Assembly: GCA_964615565.1 (NCBI GenBank)
Contig: CAZTPC010000021.1
Span: 1 to 14,665 of the forward strand
Origin: CAZTPC01 sp964615565
GTDB lineage: Bacteria; Patescibacteriota; Saccharimonadia; Saccharimonadales; AWTP1-31
Direction of reading: 5' to 3'
Length of the DNA stretch: 14,665 bases
The position numbers were made by a program, and so were the translations under genes. Below the pieces are notes generated by a model. That model was not told the DNA's origin. It searched no databases and was given only the letters and a program-made list of their open reading frames with translations. Positions 6,093 through 13,294 of this stretch are shown here, one piece after another (the first letter of the stretch is position 1; each line of letters starts with the position of its first letter).

Positions 6093-7603
6093 CTTATTCG
6101 ATATTTGCGGGCTGCAATTAGTAGTGCACCCGTCGCTACGATAGATGCTCCGGCAGCCACCAGAGGGTTATTTCGTATGAGTGAGAATCCAGTATTTGGT
6201 ACTTTTGGTACTGCAGCCTGCCCTGCTTGTGTGGAAGGAGCGTTGGGCGAATTACCACTTCCACCGGAGCCGCCTCCACCTGAACCGCCAGTTGTGACCT
6301 TTGCTAGTGTAGTCTCGTAGGCACCAATATCGTATGCTCCGCCTTGTGGTCGGGCTGTACCGCGTTGGTCATCGCTCACACCTAAGATTGCTGCTCCACC
6401 ATCAACTGCCGGCGAAGTCGCTAGAAGTGTGTAGACTTTACTAAACCCATCGAGCTCAAATGTATCTAGCCCCGAATCGACATTGTTGAAGTCGCTAGTC
6501 TGGTTGAAGGAGGCAGCACAAGTTGTATCGTCTGACAGGTTATTGCCAAGTGACGAAGGGATGGATGCTGCTCCGAATCCCTGAATACTCCCAAGGAAAC
6601 AGTTACTATCATCGCCATCGGCAGTGTTGTTTGCAAGCAAGGTATTCTGAATGGTGACTTCGCCCGGAGATTGCGAGATATAGATAAGCCCGCCCACTGT
6701 CATTGGAAACGCATTAGTAGTAACGCCCACATTATCAGCGATAGTAATATTCTGCAGTGCAACATCACTGTCTGTATTTAAGAATAATCCAGCTGCAGAT
6801 CCAGTATTTTCTACAATTGTTATATTACTGAACGTTGCAGTTTGGCCAGTAACGCCAATATATACCATTCCACCAAAAATGCAGTCGCCTGCACATCCAA
6901 AGTTACTAAGCTCAATGTGGTTTGCACTTAGGTTGGCGATATTTTGTAAATAAATTGCGCCTTTGTCGCTATTATTCCCTATACCATCGTGTACGCGGAT
7001 ATTATCAAGATCTGCAACCAACGTGTCGTCGCCCTCAATCATTAGGCCCGATCCACTTGGTGAGGTTGCGCCTGTTACATCTAAATTACTCACCGTTAAT
7101 GTAGCGTCACAGAAAATCTGGTTATTGGTTAACGACTCAACTACGTTTACATTCGTGAAGTCGCAATTGTTTGCACTAATATTGAACCCTGAAGATGTGT
7201 GGCGGATTGTCAGGTTGGAAAGTATCATTTCGCTGGCCGGACTGTTGTTAACAAGACCTGTATAGGCATCACCCCCGTCAATTATTGATCCAGGACCAGC
7301 ACCATTTATCGTTAATGATCCCGCCGTTGTTATGGTTGGTAGGTTCGCCGTGAGCGTTATCGTGCCATTCAGTAGTACGATAGTGTCGTCACCATCCCCA
7401 GCTGCGCAGTCCGGACTTGTCTGTGCTTGATCATTAATATTCTGGAGTGCTTCGCTTAATGTGCATTGGCTGTTTGCTGTGATAGTATCGTTGCCGGTAT
7501 TGACTGCCATAGTTGCCGCATGAACGCGCCCGCTACGAACAAATATACTAATTCCAAGGACGGCAAAAAACAGTAATATTTTTTTGTAGTTTTTATTTTT
7601 CAT
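6089..7603 (-). CDS. Secreted beta-helix protein, CSLREA / choice-of-anchor Q type, with VPNTG C-terminal anchor
   Basis: From the ATG at 7603 the product is 504 residues. It has a Sec signal peptide (KNKNYKK, hydrophobic core, cleavage likely after VHA at 27-29), a CSLREA-type segment (CTLSEALQNIND, from residue 47), a long right-handed beta-helix region of Asn/Thr/Ile repeats, and a closing QRGTARPQGGAYDIGAYE, the hallmark of choice-of-anchor Q proteins. It ends with a Gly/Ser linker, VPNTGF (468-473), a hydrophobic segment and basic ARKYR. The tail has the LPxTG architecture with Val for Leu, so sortase attachment or membrane anchoring is likely; no sortase gene is in the window. The frame opens at 7681, but the signal peptide fits 7603. 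The protein is probably a surface adhesin or glycan-binding factor. Its TAA overlaps the stop of the opposing giant gene. Confidence 0.8.
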   Translation of the reverse strand: MKNKNYKKILLFFAVLGISIFVRSGRVHAATMAVNTGNDTITANSQCTLSEALQNINDQAQTSPDCAAGDGDDTIVLLNGTITLTANLPTITTAGSLTINGAGPGSIIDGGDAYTGLVNNSPASEMILSNLTIRHTSSGFNISANNCDFTNVNVVESLTNNQIFCDATLTVSNLDVTGATSPSGSGLMIEGDDTLVADLDNIRVHDGIGNNSDKGAIYLQNIANLSANHIELSNFGCAGDCIFGGMVYIGVTGQTATFSNITIVENTGSAAGLFLNTDSDVALQNITIADNVGVTTNAFPMTVGGLIYISQSPGEVTIQNTLLANNTADGDDSNCFLGSIQGFGAASIPSSLGNNLSDDTTCAASFNQTSDFNNVDSGLDTFELDGFSKVYTLLATSPAVDGGAAILGVSDDQRGTARPQGGAYDIGAYETTLAKVTTGGSGGGGSGGSGNSPNAPSTQAGQAAVPKVPNTGFSLIRNNPLVAAGASIVATGALLIAARKYRIS

Positions 7604-7622
7604 ACTATTTGCTTCTAGCTTA

Positions 7623-7645
7623 AGCGTAACAACAGATAAAGTCAA
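7623..7645 (-). promoter_or_regulatory. Weak promoter candidate for the beta-helix gene
   Basis: On the minus strand TTGACT lies at 7645-7640, and 17 bases later there is a poor -10 (TAAGCT, about 7622-7617), giving a short leader to the ATG at 7603. No good Shine-Dalgarno sequence is visible. The region also carries the tgt promoter on the plus strand, so the two genes are transcribed divergently from about 75 bases. Confidence 0.3.
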
Positions 7646-7662
7646 TAAGCCTAACAGGGGTC

Positions 7663-7671
7663 TGATATACT
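7663..7671 (+). promoter_or_regulatory. Extended -10, leaderless promoter of tgt
   Basis: TGA-TATACT at 7663-7671 is an extended -10. The ATG of tgt is at 7680, eight bases after the box, so transcription should start 1-2 bases before or at the start codon. There is no Shine-Dalgarno sequence. Confidence 0.65.
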
Positions 7672-7679
7672 GGACACGC

Positions 7680-8894
7680 ATGAAAGATTACAATTTTACT
7701 ATCACCGACAAACTCGAAGGATCCATGGCTCGCGCCGGCGTGCTACATACTCCTCATGGCGATATCCAAACGCCAGCGTTTATTGTTGGCGGCACACAAG
7801 CAACTGTAAAAACATTGACTCCAGAGATGGTCGTAGCCATTCACGGCCAGGCGGTATTAGCTAACACCTATCATCTAATGTTGCGACCGGGTGCAGGTAC
7901 TGTCGAGAAAGCAGGTGGATTAGCCAAATTTATGAACTGGAATGGACCAACATTTACTGACAGCGGCGGCTTTCAGGTGTTTAGTTTGGGGATGGCCTAT
8001 AAAAAAGGAATCGATGCCACCAGCCACAGTACAAAAGGCGATGCCGACCAAGCCAAGCACTCTGCTAAGCAACTAGCCAAGGTAGATGACGAGGGGGTAA
8101 GTTTTCGTTCTCACCTAGATGGTTCCGCGTTACGTATGACGCCAGAAAGCAGCATGCAGTTGCAGTGGCAGATCGGTGCCGATATTCACATGGCTTTCGA
8201 TGAGCTCACCTCGCCCCTCGCAGATAAAGCATATTTGCGCACAGCAATAGATAGAACGCATGCTTGGGCTGAGCGCTGCTTGGTGGAACACGCCAAACAG
8301 TGGGAAGAGCATCAGAAACAGGGTCGCCCGTATCAAGCGTTGTGGCCGGTAGTTCAAGGTGCTCGCGAAGAAGACTTACGACGTGAATCGGCCAAGTTCC
8401 TAAGTGCGCTCGATGCCGATGGTTTTGGGATTGGTGGCGTGTTTGAACCCGGAGAGATTCCAGAAGTTGTTCGCTGGGTAAACGAAGAATTACCAGAAGA
8501 TAAGCCTAAACACTTACTTGGAATTGGTAGCGCGGTTAGCGACCTATTTTTAGGGGTTGAATATGGTATTGATACCTTCGACTGTATCGCCTTTACTCGT
8601 CAGGCTCGCAACGGTGGCATCTATACAAAAGCAGGTAAGTTCAACATTACCAATGCAAAGTTCAAAGAAGACTTTACGCCAATCGACCCCGACTGCTCGT
8701 GCTATACCTGTGCTAATTACACCCGTGCCTATATTCATCATCTGCTTCGAGCGGAAGAGATCTTAGGTCTGACTCTCGCTTCTATTCATAACGAGTATTT
8801 TGTAGTCAATCTTGTGGATCAAATTCGTGGGTCAATCAAAGATGGCTCATTCCAGGATCTTAAAGCAGAGTATCTGAAAGTCTATCCGGCCTAG
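7680..8894 (+). CDS. tgt: tRNA-guanine transglycosylase
   Basis: TGT exchanges G34 of GUN-anticodon tRNAs (Asp, Asn, His, Tyr) for preQ1 or queuine. The 404-residue protein has the TIM-barrel signatures: TPAFIVGGTQATVK near the N-terminus, TFTDSGGFQVFSL with the catalytic Asp (D94), GIDTFDC (296-302) carrying the nucleophilic Asp, and the zinc site C339-x-C341-x2-C344 with H370 (SIHN). Features differing from well-studied bacterial TGTs are DEL at 174-176 where DEC is usual, GGVFEPGE at 252-259 where GGLAVGE is usual, and an insertion of about 25 polar residues (110-135) before the EGVSFRSHLDG segment. These touch the base-binding pocket, so substrate choice (preQ1 or salvaged queuine) is open. 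No queuosine biosynthesis genes are nearby. The stop overlaps that of the opposing yqeG-like gene by four bases. Confidence 0.95.
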   Translation: MKDYNFTITDKLEGSMARAGVLHTPHGDIQTPAFIVGGTQATVKTLTPEMVVAIHGQAVLANTYHLMLRPGAGTVEKAGGLAKFMNWNGPTFTDSGGFQVFSLGMAYKKGIDATSHSTKGDADQAKHSAKQLAKVDDEGVSFRSHLDGSALRMTPESSMQLQWQIGADIHMAFDELTSPLADKAYLRTAIDRTHAWAERCLVEHAKQWEEHQKQGRPYQALWPVVQGAREEDLRRESAKFLSALDADGFGIGGVFEPGEIPEVVRWVNEELPEDKPKHLLGIGSAVSDLFLGVEYGIDTFDCIAFTRQARNGGIYTKAGKFNITNAKFKEDFTPIDPDCSCYTCANYTRAYIHHLLRAEEILGLTLASIHNEYFVVNLVDQIRGSIKDGSFQDLKAEYLKVYPA

Positions 8895-9457
8895 ACCTTA
8901 GGCTTTGGAAGGTACGGTAATAGCCTGCGACGTTCGCGGAAGCGGGTAAACAATACGCGGTCATAAAAGTAATCGCTGCCCTTTGGTTTTACATGAACCG
9001 TAAAGAGCCCAGACACATTGCCCCCGTACACGTCACCGTGCAGCTTGTCGCCAATCATGACACATTCTTTTGGTTTGGCATTGAGGGTTTTAAGTATCCG
9101 TTGAAAGAACAACTTGTTTGGCTTTCGGATAATCCAGAGGCCTTTCCAGAAGGGCTGGAATACTTTGGCGTCGATAGAGTTCCCATAGCCCGATAAATCA
9201 AGAACGCTGTTACTGGCAATATTTAGCGAAGTGAAGTTGTGGTGCTTCATAACATTCTGCAGAAATTCGACAGTGGCTTGCTCGAGCTTGCGGGTCCGTT
9301 TTTGTCGAAGCGTCAGGTCAAGGTCGATTAGAAGGTGTTTAACGCCAAGTTTCTTGATGGCTTTAAAATCAACATCCAAAATGCTGTCTGCAGCAAAATC
9401 AGGCACAAACAGTGGTCGCTTGCTTTTGGGTACGCCGGCTAGGTAAAACGCTTGCAT
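8891..9457 (-). CDS. yqeG: YqeG-like HAD phosphatase (subfamily IIIA)
   Basis: With the start at 9457 the product is 188 residues, the usual YqeG size. HAD motifs are in order: motif I DLDLT (D45, D47, T49) in LLIDLDLTLR, motif II ASN (S82), the conserved Lys region RKPNK (111-115), and motif III/IV VMIGDKLHGDVYGGN (D137, D142). The N-terminal FVPDFAADSILDVDFKAIKKLGVK is also typical of the family. Its substrate is not established. The frame is open up to 9568, but a -10 TACAAT at 9469-9464 lies inside that extension, and the ATG at 9457 sits 6 bases after it, so leaderless initiation at MQAFYLAG is preferred over the ATG at 9463. The gene converges with tgt and diverges from the 225-residue gene. 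Confidence 0.85.
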   Translation of the reverse strand: MQAFYLAGVPKSKRPLFVPDFAADSILDVDFKAIKKLGVKHLLIDLDLTLRQKRTRKLEQATVEFLQNVMKHHNFTSLNIASNSVLDLSGYGNSIDAKVFQPFWKGLWIIRKPNKLFFQRILKTLNAKPKECVMIGDKLHGDVYGGNVSGLFTVHVKPKGSDYFYDRVLFTRFRERRRLLPYLPKPKV

Positions 9458-9463
9458 GAACAT

Positions 9464-9492
9464 ATTGTACAGCACAACGAGGCACGTGTAAC
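9464..9492 (-). promoter_or_regulatory. Leaderless promoter of the yqeG-like gene
   Basis: Minus strand: GTTACA at 9492-9487, 17-base spacer, TACAAT at 9469-9464, ATG at 9457. The box ends 6 bases before the ATG, so the mRNA should begin at or next to it. The position decides the start codon of the gene. Confidence 0.55.
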
Positions 9493-9517
9493 ACCTGAAG
9501 GGACAAGCATAAAGGTA

Positions 9518-9546
9518 TTGCGTAAAGTAAGCAAAAGTGTTATAAT
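9518..9546 (+). promoter_or_regulatory. Leaderless promoter of the 225-residue gene
   Basis: TTGCGT at 9518-9523, 17-base spacer, then TATAAT at 9541-9546 preceded by TGT (extended -10). The ATG at 9553 comes 6 bases after the box, the expected +1. This is the cleanest leaderless promoter of the window. Confidence 0.7.
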
Positions 9547-9552
9547 GTAGGA

Positions 9553-10230
9553 ATGCCAAAAATTCCATATGTTCACGAGTCTTTACCTGCGCCTATCGTT
9601 GGGTATTTAGACCCAGCCAGTCTTTCGGGTGAAACCATGAGACATAGTGGATTCTTCACGATTCGGACTAGAGATGGGGAACTTGATGAGTCGGTTAAGT
9701 CTGTCGCCGACGACAGTGTAATAGCTGACCTTGAGCCAATGTGGTCTGCGGTGTCTGCCGACTTTTGTGAGCTTCACGATCTTGGACCTGGTGTTAGACT
9801 TGAGCACTCTTTTCGTGTTGAGAATGACGAAGAATTTACGCCATTTTCTGAGGAAGTTTCCGGTAGGCCTCATGACCCTAGACGGACAACGATACGGGCT
9901 GGCTTGCCACATCTCGACGTTGAAGAAGTTGGCTTTACTAACTCAAGATATATCACCCACACAACAGCTCCAACAGAATTCTTCTGGGGTAAGTGGTTTC
10001 TGCCATACCGTGCAAAAGATACTGGTACATACCTCGAAGTAACGAGAGTGGCTTTGGGGTCTTTGCTGAATGGTGCGTTCATTTACGCACAGATGCCATT
10101 TGCAGTACCTTTTCAACCAGAACCAGGTATGGTTACCCGAATTGACCGCCAGATACATCGATCATCACGTAGGCATAGTGCAGGCGCAAATGCCGGCAAA
10201 CTTATTATCGATGACGTCAGTGTTGTATAA
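9553..10230 (+). CDS. Unrecognised 225-residue protein
   Basis: I do not recognise this family. The product (starting MPKIPYVHESLPAPIVGYLD) is soluble by inspection, with no signal peptide or clear membrane segment. It is acidic in the first half (DGELDESVKSVADD, RVENDEEFTPFSEEV) and has a basic stretch near the end (RIDRQIHRSSRRH, about 195-207). Aromatic and Pro-rich parts such as TEFFWGKWFLPYRAKD (141-156) suggest a compact fold. No catalytic motif stands out. It has its own strong leaderless promoter and is followed closely by the VKOR gene, whose -10 box overlaps its stop codon. Codon use looks like that of its neighbours. It may be a lineage-specific protein of this group. Confidence 0.7.
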   Translation: MPKIPYVHESLPAPIVGYLDPASLSGETMRHSGFFTIRTRDGELDESVKSVADDSVIADLEPMWSAVSADFCELHDLGPGVRLEHSFRVENDEEFTPFSEEVSGRPHDPRRTTIRAGLPHLDVEEVGFTNSRYITHTTAPTEFFWGKWFLPYRAKDTGTYLEVTRVALGSLLNGAFIYAQMPFAVPFQPEPGMVTRIDRQIHRSSRRHSAGANAGKLIIDDVSVV

Positions 10231-10231
10231 T
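10226..10231 (+). promoter_or_regulatory. Leaderless -10 of the VKOR gene, overlapping the upstream stop codon
   Basis: TATAAT at 10226-10231 contains the TAA stop (10228-10230) of the 225-residue gene. The ATG at 10238 follows 6 bases after the box. The -35 is poor (TTATTA at 10202-10207). A perfect 8-base palindrome TGACGTCA lies at 10212-10219, just upstream of the box, but it is also coding sequence. Confidence 0.55.
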
Positions 10232-10237
10232 CGGTTC

Positions 10238-10870
10238 ATGGCCACTAAAAGTACAAAGAAAAATGTTGTAAAGAAAAAGTGGAGCTTCGAAAAAGCTTAC
10301 ACCTATCTATTAATTATTGGTTCGGCCATTGGACTACTGATGGCATTTATTATTACTGTCGAAAAGATCCATCTTATACAAGATCCTAGCTATGTTCCGG
10401 AATGCAGCATCAACCCAATTATTAGTTGTGGCAATATTATGAAGTCCGAACAAGCTGGAGTCTTTGGGTTCCCGAATCCCCTCATAGGCCTCATGGGCTT
10501 CTCGGTTACTCTGACCATTGGTATGGCCATGCTGGCTGGCGCTAAGTTCAAACGATGGTTTTGGCTAGGGCTCCAGTTGGGTACGATATTAGGCGTACTA
10601 TTTTGTATGTGGCTATTTCATGAGGCGGTATACGAGATTGGCTCTCTGTGTCCATACTGTATAGTCGTCTGGGCGGTAACTATCCCAATGTTCTTGTATA
10701 CAACTATCTGGAACATTCGAAATGGGTTTATTGTCATTAAGAATAAGACCGCTAAGCAGGTAGCTGACTTTGTCGGTAGACACCATGGCGATATCTTATT
10801 TAGTTGGTACTTGCTTATTTTCTTGGCTATTGCAACTCGCTTCTGGTACTACTGGAAAACCCTAATTTAA
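10238..10870 (+). CDS. VKOR-family disulfide-forming membrane oxidoreductase
   Basis: Bacterial VKOR reoxidises a periplasmic or extracytoplasmic DsbA-like thiol oxidase and passes electrons to quinone. The 210-residue product has a basic cytoplasmic N-terminus, about five hydrophobic segments, the loop cysteine pair C56 and C64 in the family pattern ECSINPIISCG, and the active-site C138-P-Y-C141 (CxxC) at the start of the fourth segment. It has no fused thioredoxin domain, so a separate partner is needed; none is in the window. The frame is open back to 10070, but the -10 at 10226-10231 and the sequence MATKSTKKN support 10238. folD follows after 9 bases and is probably co-transcribed. Confidence 0.9.
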   Translation: MATKSTKKNVVKKKWSFEKAYTYLLIIGSAIGLLMAFIITVEKIHLIQDPSYVPECSINPIISCGNIMKSEQAGVFGFPNPLIGLMGFSVTLTIGMAMLAGAKFKRWFWLGLQLGTILGVLFCMWLFHEAVYEIGSLCPYCIVVWAVTIPMFLYTTIWNIRNGFIVIKNKTAKQVADFVGRHHGDILFSWYLLIFLAIATRFWYYWKTLI

Positions 10871-10882
10871 GGAGACAGCTTG
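10870..10882 (+). promoter_or_regulatory. Shine-Dalgarno and TTG start of folD
   Basis: AGGAG at 10870-10874 lies 5 bases before the TTG at 10880. No -10 box is near, so folD depends on transcription from the VKOR side. The site supports the rare TTG start. Confidence 0.65.
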
Positions 10883-11728
10883 CCCGAACTCACTAGCCAA
10901 AGACTTGTTGAGCAAATTGAGTGGGATATAGCTGAACGAACCAACATATTACGTGTTGCAGCTGGTGTAACACCGGCACTGCATATACTCTGCGATGATC
11001 TAGACCATGCGCCTTCGCTAAAATACACTGGTTTCAAAAAGAATATTGGCGAGCGATTAGGCATGTACGTACAGGTCGACTTTGTGCGTAGTGAATCCGA
11101 ACTGGTGGACAGAATTCAGGCAAGTAACGAAGACGCTTCGATGCATGGCATTATTGTGCAATTACCGCTGCGCAGCCGTGATCAGGAACGAACAGACGCC
11201 ATTACTGCGCTTATCAACCCAGAAAAAGATGTAGACGGGCTGGCTGGCGCAAGTAGTGACTATGAGTCGGCAACTGCTAGAGCGGGGCTGATGTTGTTTG
11301 ATGAATCAAGTCGGAATTACCGCAAGGAAATGACAGTTGTTAACGGGCTTGGGAGGCTAGTAGGCAAGCCAGCGCTAGATATTATGCAGCGAGAGAGTGG
11401 GTTGCATGTTGTTGGCTACGATATCGAAAGCGATAGACTTGACGTTATTGAAGGGCTGAATCATGCACGGCTAATCATGACGGCAATCGGTAGTCCGGGA
11501 ATCCTTAAGCCCGATATGTTCGTCGACCCACTTATCCCTAGGGTTATAGTTGATGCTGGCGCAGCAGAGCAGGGCGGCAAATTGCGTGGGGATGTGTCGG
11601 ACGAACTACGTCAGACTGGCTTGGCGTATGGCTGGGAGATAACGCCAGCTGTCGGTGGTGTCGGCCCATTAACCGTGCGTCTGGTCTTAGAGCATACCGT
11701 TACTGCTGCCGAAAAGAGCACCTATTAG
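10880..11728 (+). CDS. folD: FolD, methylenetetrahydrofolate dehydrogenase / cyclohydrolase (divergent)
   Basis: FolD interconverts 5,10-methylene-, methenyl- and 10-formyl-tetrahydrofolate. The 282-residue protein keeps the catalytic Tyr and Lys (Y49 and K53 in KYTGFKK), GIIVQLPL (90-97), PEKDVDG (114-120) and ITPAVGGVGPLTVRLVLEHT (254-273). Two usual elements are altered. The PCTPxG segment before the cofactor domain is absent, with ATARAGLML in its place, and the GRSxxVGKP loop reads GLGRLVGKP (156-164), losing the Arg-Ser pair that contacts NADP phosphate in studied enzymes. The cofactor preference may therefore differ. TTG is the start, with a good ribosome binding site, 9 bases after the VKOR gene. 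I am sure of the family; activity is likely but not certain. Confidence 0.9.
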   Translation: MPELTSQRLVEQIEWDIAERTNILRVAAGVTPALHILCDDLDHAPSLKYTGFKKNIGERLGMYVQVDFVRSESELVDRIQASNEDASMHGIIVQLPLRSRDQERTDAITALINPEKDVDGLAGASSDYESATARAGLMLFDESSRNYRKEMTVVNGLGRLVGKPALDIMQRESGLHVVGYDIESDRLDVIEGLNHARLIMTAIGSPGILKPDMFVDPLIPRVIVDAGAAEQGGKLRGDVSDELRQTGLAYGWEITPAVGGVGPLTVRLVLEHTVTAAEKSTY

Positions 11729-11738
11729 ATCCTCAGCA

Positions 11739-11747
11739 TGGCATAAT
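11739..11747 (+). promoter_or_regulatory. Extended -10, leaderless promoter of tilS
   Basis: TGG-CATAAT at 11739-11747 is an extended -10, and the ATG at 11754 follows 6 bases after it. No Shine-Dalgarno sequence is present. It lies in the 25-base gap after folD. Confidence 0.6.
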
Positions 11748-11753
11748 GTACGT

Positions 11754-12644
11754 ATGAGGGTGGAACTCGAACCTGGCAAATATGTAGTCGCTGTATCTGG
11801 CGGTGTAGATTCTGTTGTATTGCTAAATATGCTTCGTCAGCTGCCAGAAGTAAAACTAACAGTAGCTCACTTTGATCACGGCATCCGTGGTGATTCGCAT
11901 TTGGACAGGCAGCTGGTACAAGATCTTGCACGACAACATGGCCTGCCGTTTGTGTATACAGAGGGTCATTTGGGCGCTGGCGCCAGCGAGGCAGTAGCCC
12001 GTGATGCACGGTACAAGTTCTTGCGACAGGTCCAACAGGCTACGGGGGCGCAAGCAATTATTACCGCACATCACCAAGACGATCTCATTGAAACAGCCAT
12101 CCTAAACATGCTTCGTGGGACAGGACGTAAGGGCGTAACTTCGCTCAAAGATCACTATCACTTGCGCCGACCTATGCTACATCTTCCAAAAGCCCAGATA
12201 CGACAGTATGCATCAGAACAAGGCTTGTCCTGGCGAGAGGATAGCACTAACAGCGACATGACCATCCTGCGCAATTATGTGCGCGGAACTATAGTGCCTC
12301 GGTTGGGACAAAAGGGGAGAGCTGAATTACTGAGTCATATCGGGCATATGTCTGTAGTCAATCGCGCTATGGATCACGACCTTATGTTGTACTTGCATCA
12401 GCAACCATCACGTCAATCGCTCGATAAGCATAGCTTTACCCAACTTTCACATGATCTCAGCCTGGAGGTTATGGCCGAGTGGCTTCGAAGCCATGGCGTG
12501 CGGACATTTACCGCTAAACAATTAGAACAACTAGTCACTCGTTGTAAGACACTGGAACCTGGTAAGCAGATCGATGTTGATGCTGGCCATCGACTACTTA
12601 TAGGTAACGAAACAATTGTCCTGGTAAATACAATCGTTGTTTAA
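11754..12644 (+). CDS. tilS: TilS, tRNA-Ile lysidine synthase
   Basis: TilS attaches lysine to C34 of the CAU-anticodon tRNA-Ile so that it reads AUA. The 296-residue product has the N-type ATP pyrophosphatase loop SGGVDS (15-20), HFDHGIRGDS (39-48), ITAHHQDDLIETAILNMLRGTGRKG (103-127, with the conserved HHxDDxxET) and a WREDSTNSDMTILRNYVRGTIVPRL segment (160-184), all in family order. It is shorter than E. coli TilS and ends soon after a small C-terminal region, in line with compact forms. It has its own leaderless promoter and converges with the metallo-beta-lactamase-fold gene, with 4 bases between the two stops. Confidence 0.95.
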   Translation: MRVELEPGKYVVAVSGGVDSVVLLNMLRQLPEVKLTVAHFDHGIRGDSHLDRQLVQDLARQHGLPFVYTEGHLGAGASEAVARDARYKFLRQVQQATGAQAIITAHHQDDLIETAILNMLRGTGRKGVTSLKDHYHLRRPMLHLPKAQIRQYASEQGLSWREDSTNSDMTILRNYVRGTIVPRLGQKGRAELLSHIGHMSVVNRAMDHDLMLYLHQQPSRQSLDKHSFTQLSHDLSLEVMAEWLRSHGVRTFTAKQLEQLVTRCKTLEPGKQIDVDAGHRLLIGNETIVLVNTIVV

Positions 12645-12648
12645 AAAA

Positions 12649-13287
12649 TTAGATTTCGGTGGATTCACCGGGCTGCAAAAAGATGAGCTCGCGGGTAGAA
12701 TCAGTTATATGCGTCTGCAAGAAATGGTGCGTTACATTGTGTCCGGTGTCGTTATTGAGTCCATTATGTGTAGGCAGTAGTTTTTTAGATTTGACAGCGT
12801 TGGCTAGGTCAACTGCTTCGGATACTTTAAACCATGGTCCGCTCGTAGGCAGGGCCAAGACTTCTACCTCGTCGTTGATTGCCTGAAAAGTGTCGCTAGG
12901 GTAGTAGAGTGCATCGTTAATCTTAACCGACAAAGACTTGCACGGCGTATTCTGATAGATTGGTGCGTGATCTGTTTCATAGAAACTGATAGTAAAGCCA
13001 CTGTCTTGAATAGTTTGTTTGCCGGTCATAGCTTTGGCTTCAATCTTTTCGGTGCCTAGTGTCTCCACAACTTTAGTTGTGCTGTAGATGGTGGCCGCGG
13101 GGCTTTGGTCGAGGATTCTCTTGAGATTATCTAGGTCGTAATGATCGACATGTTCTTCGGTTACGACTACAACATTTATGCCGTGTAGGTCGTCAGGGAG
13201 TTTACTAAAACAGCCAGGATCGATAACTAACTTGTTACCGTTATCTTCTAGGAATAGACATGCGTGATCATATTTGGTTATCTTCAT
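12649..13287 (-). CDS. UlaG-like metallo-beta-lactamase-fold protein with altered metal motif
   Basis: From the ATG at 13287 the product is 212 residues. It shows the MBL-fold order: KLVIDPG (19-25), VVVTEEHVDHYD (40-51), ETDHAPIY (H107), YYPSDTF (D132) and LLPTHNG (H174). The signature HxHxDH is E44-x-H46-x-D48-H49, so the first His ligand is Glu while the other expected metal ligands are kept. Members of this group (UlaG-like, often labelled MBL-fold hydrolase) include lactonases and phosphodiesterases; the substrate here is unknown. The frame runs up to 13497, but a -10 at 13300-13295 just before the ATG at 13287 and the start MKITKYDHACLFLEDNG mark the real start. It is divergent to the HD-domain gene. 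Confidence 0.8.
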   Translation of the reverse strand: MKITKYDHACLFLEDNGNKLVIDPGCFSKLPDDLHGINVVVVTEEHVDHYDLDNLKRILDQSPAATIYSTTKVVETLGTEKIEAKAMTGKQTIQDSGFTISFYETDHAPIYQNTPCKSLSVKINDALYYPSDTFQAINDEVEVLALPTSGPWFKVSEAVDLANAVKSKKLLPTHNGLNNDTGHNVTHHFLQTHITDSTRELIFLQPGESTEI

Positions 13288-13294
13288 ATCTATA

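Noticed and set aside
1..7603. Complete prophage or tailocin
   Set aside because: Only fibre-like and one small structural protein are seen; no integrase, terminase, capsid, tube, sheath or lysis genes and no attachment-site repeats were found.
9483..9488. CACGTG palindrome between the yqeG-like and 225-residue genes
   Set aside because: A six-base palindrome is too short to be informative.
10212..10219. TGACGTCA palindrome upstream of the VKOR -10 box
   Set aside because: Eight bases are expected by chance in a window of this size, and the bases are coding for the preceding protein; noted only as a possible operator.
11975..11988. 14-base perfect palindrome in tilS
   Set aside because: It encodes a Gly/Ala-rich part (GAGASEA) of the conserved protein, and there is no context for an operator or a terminator.
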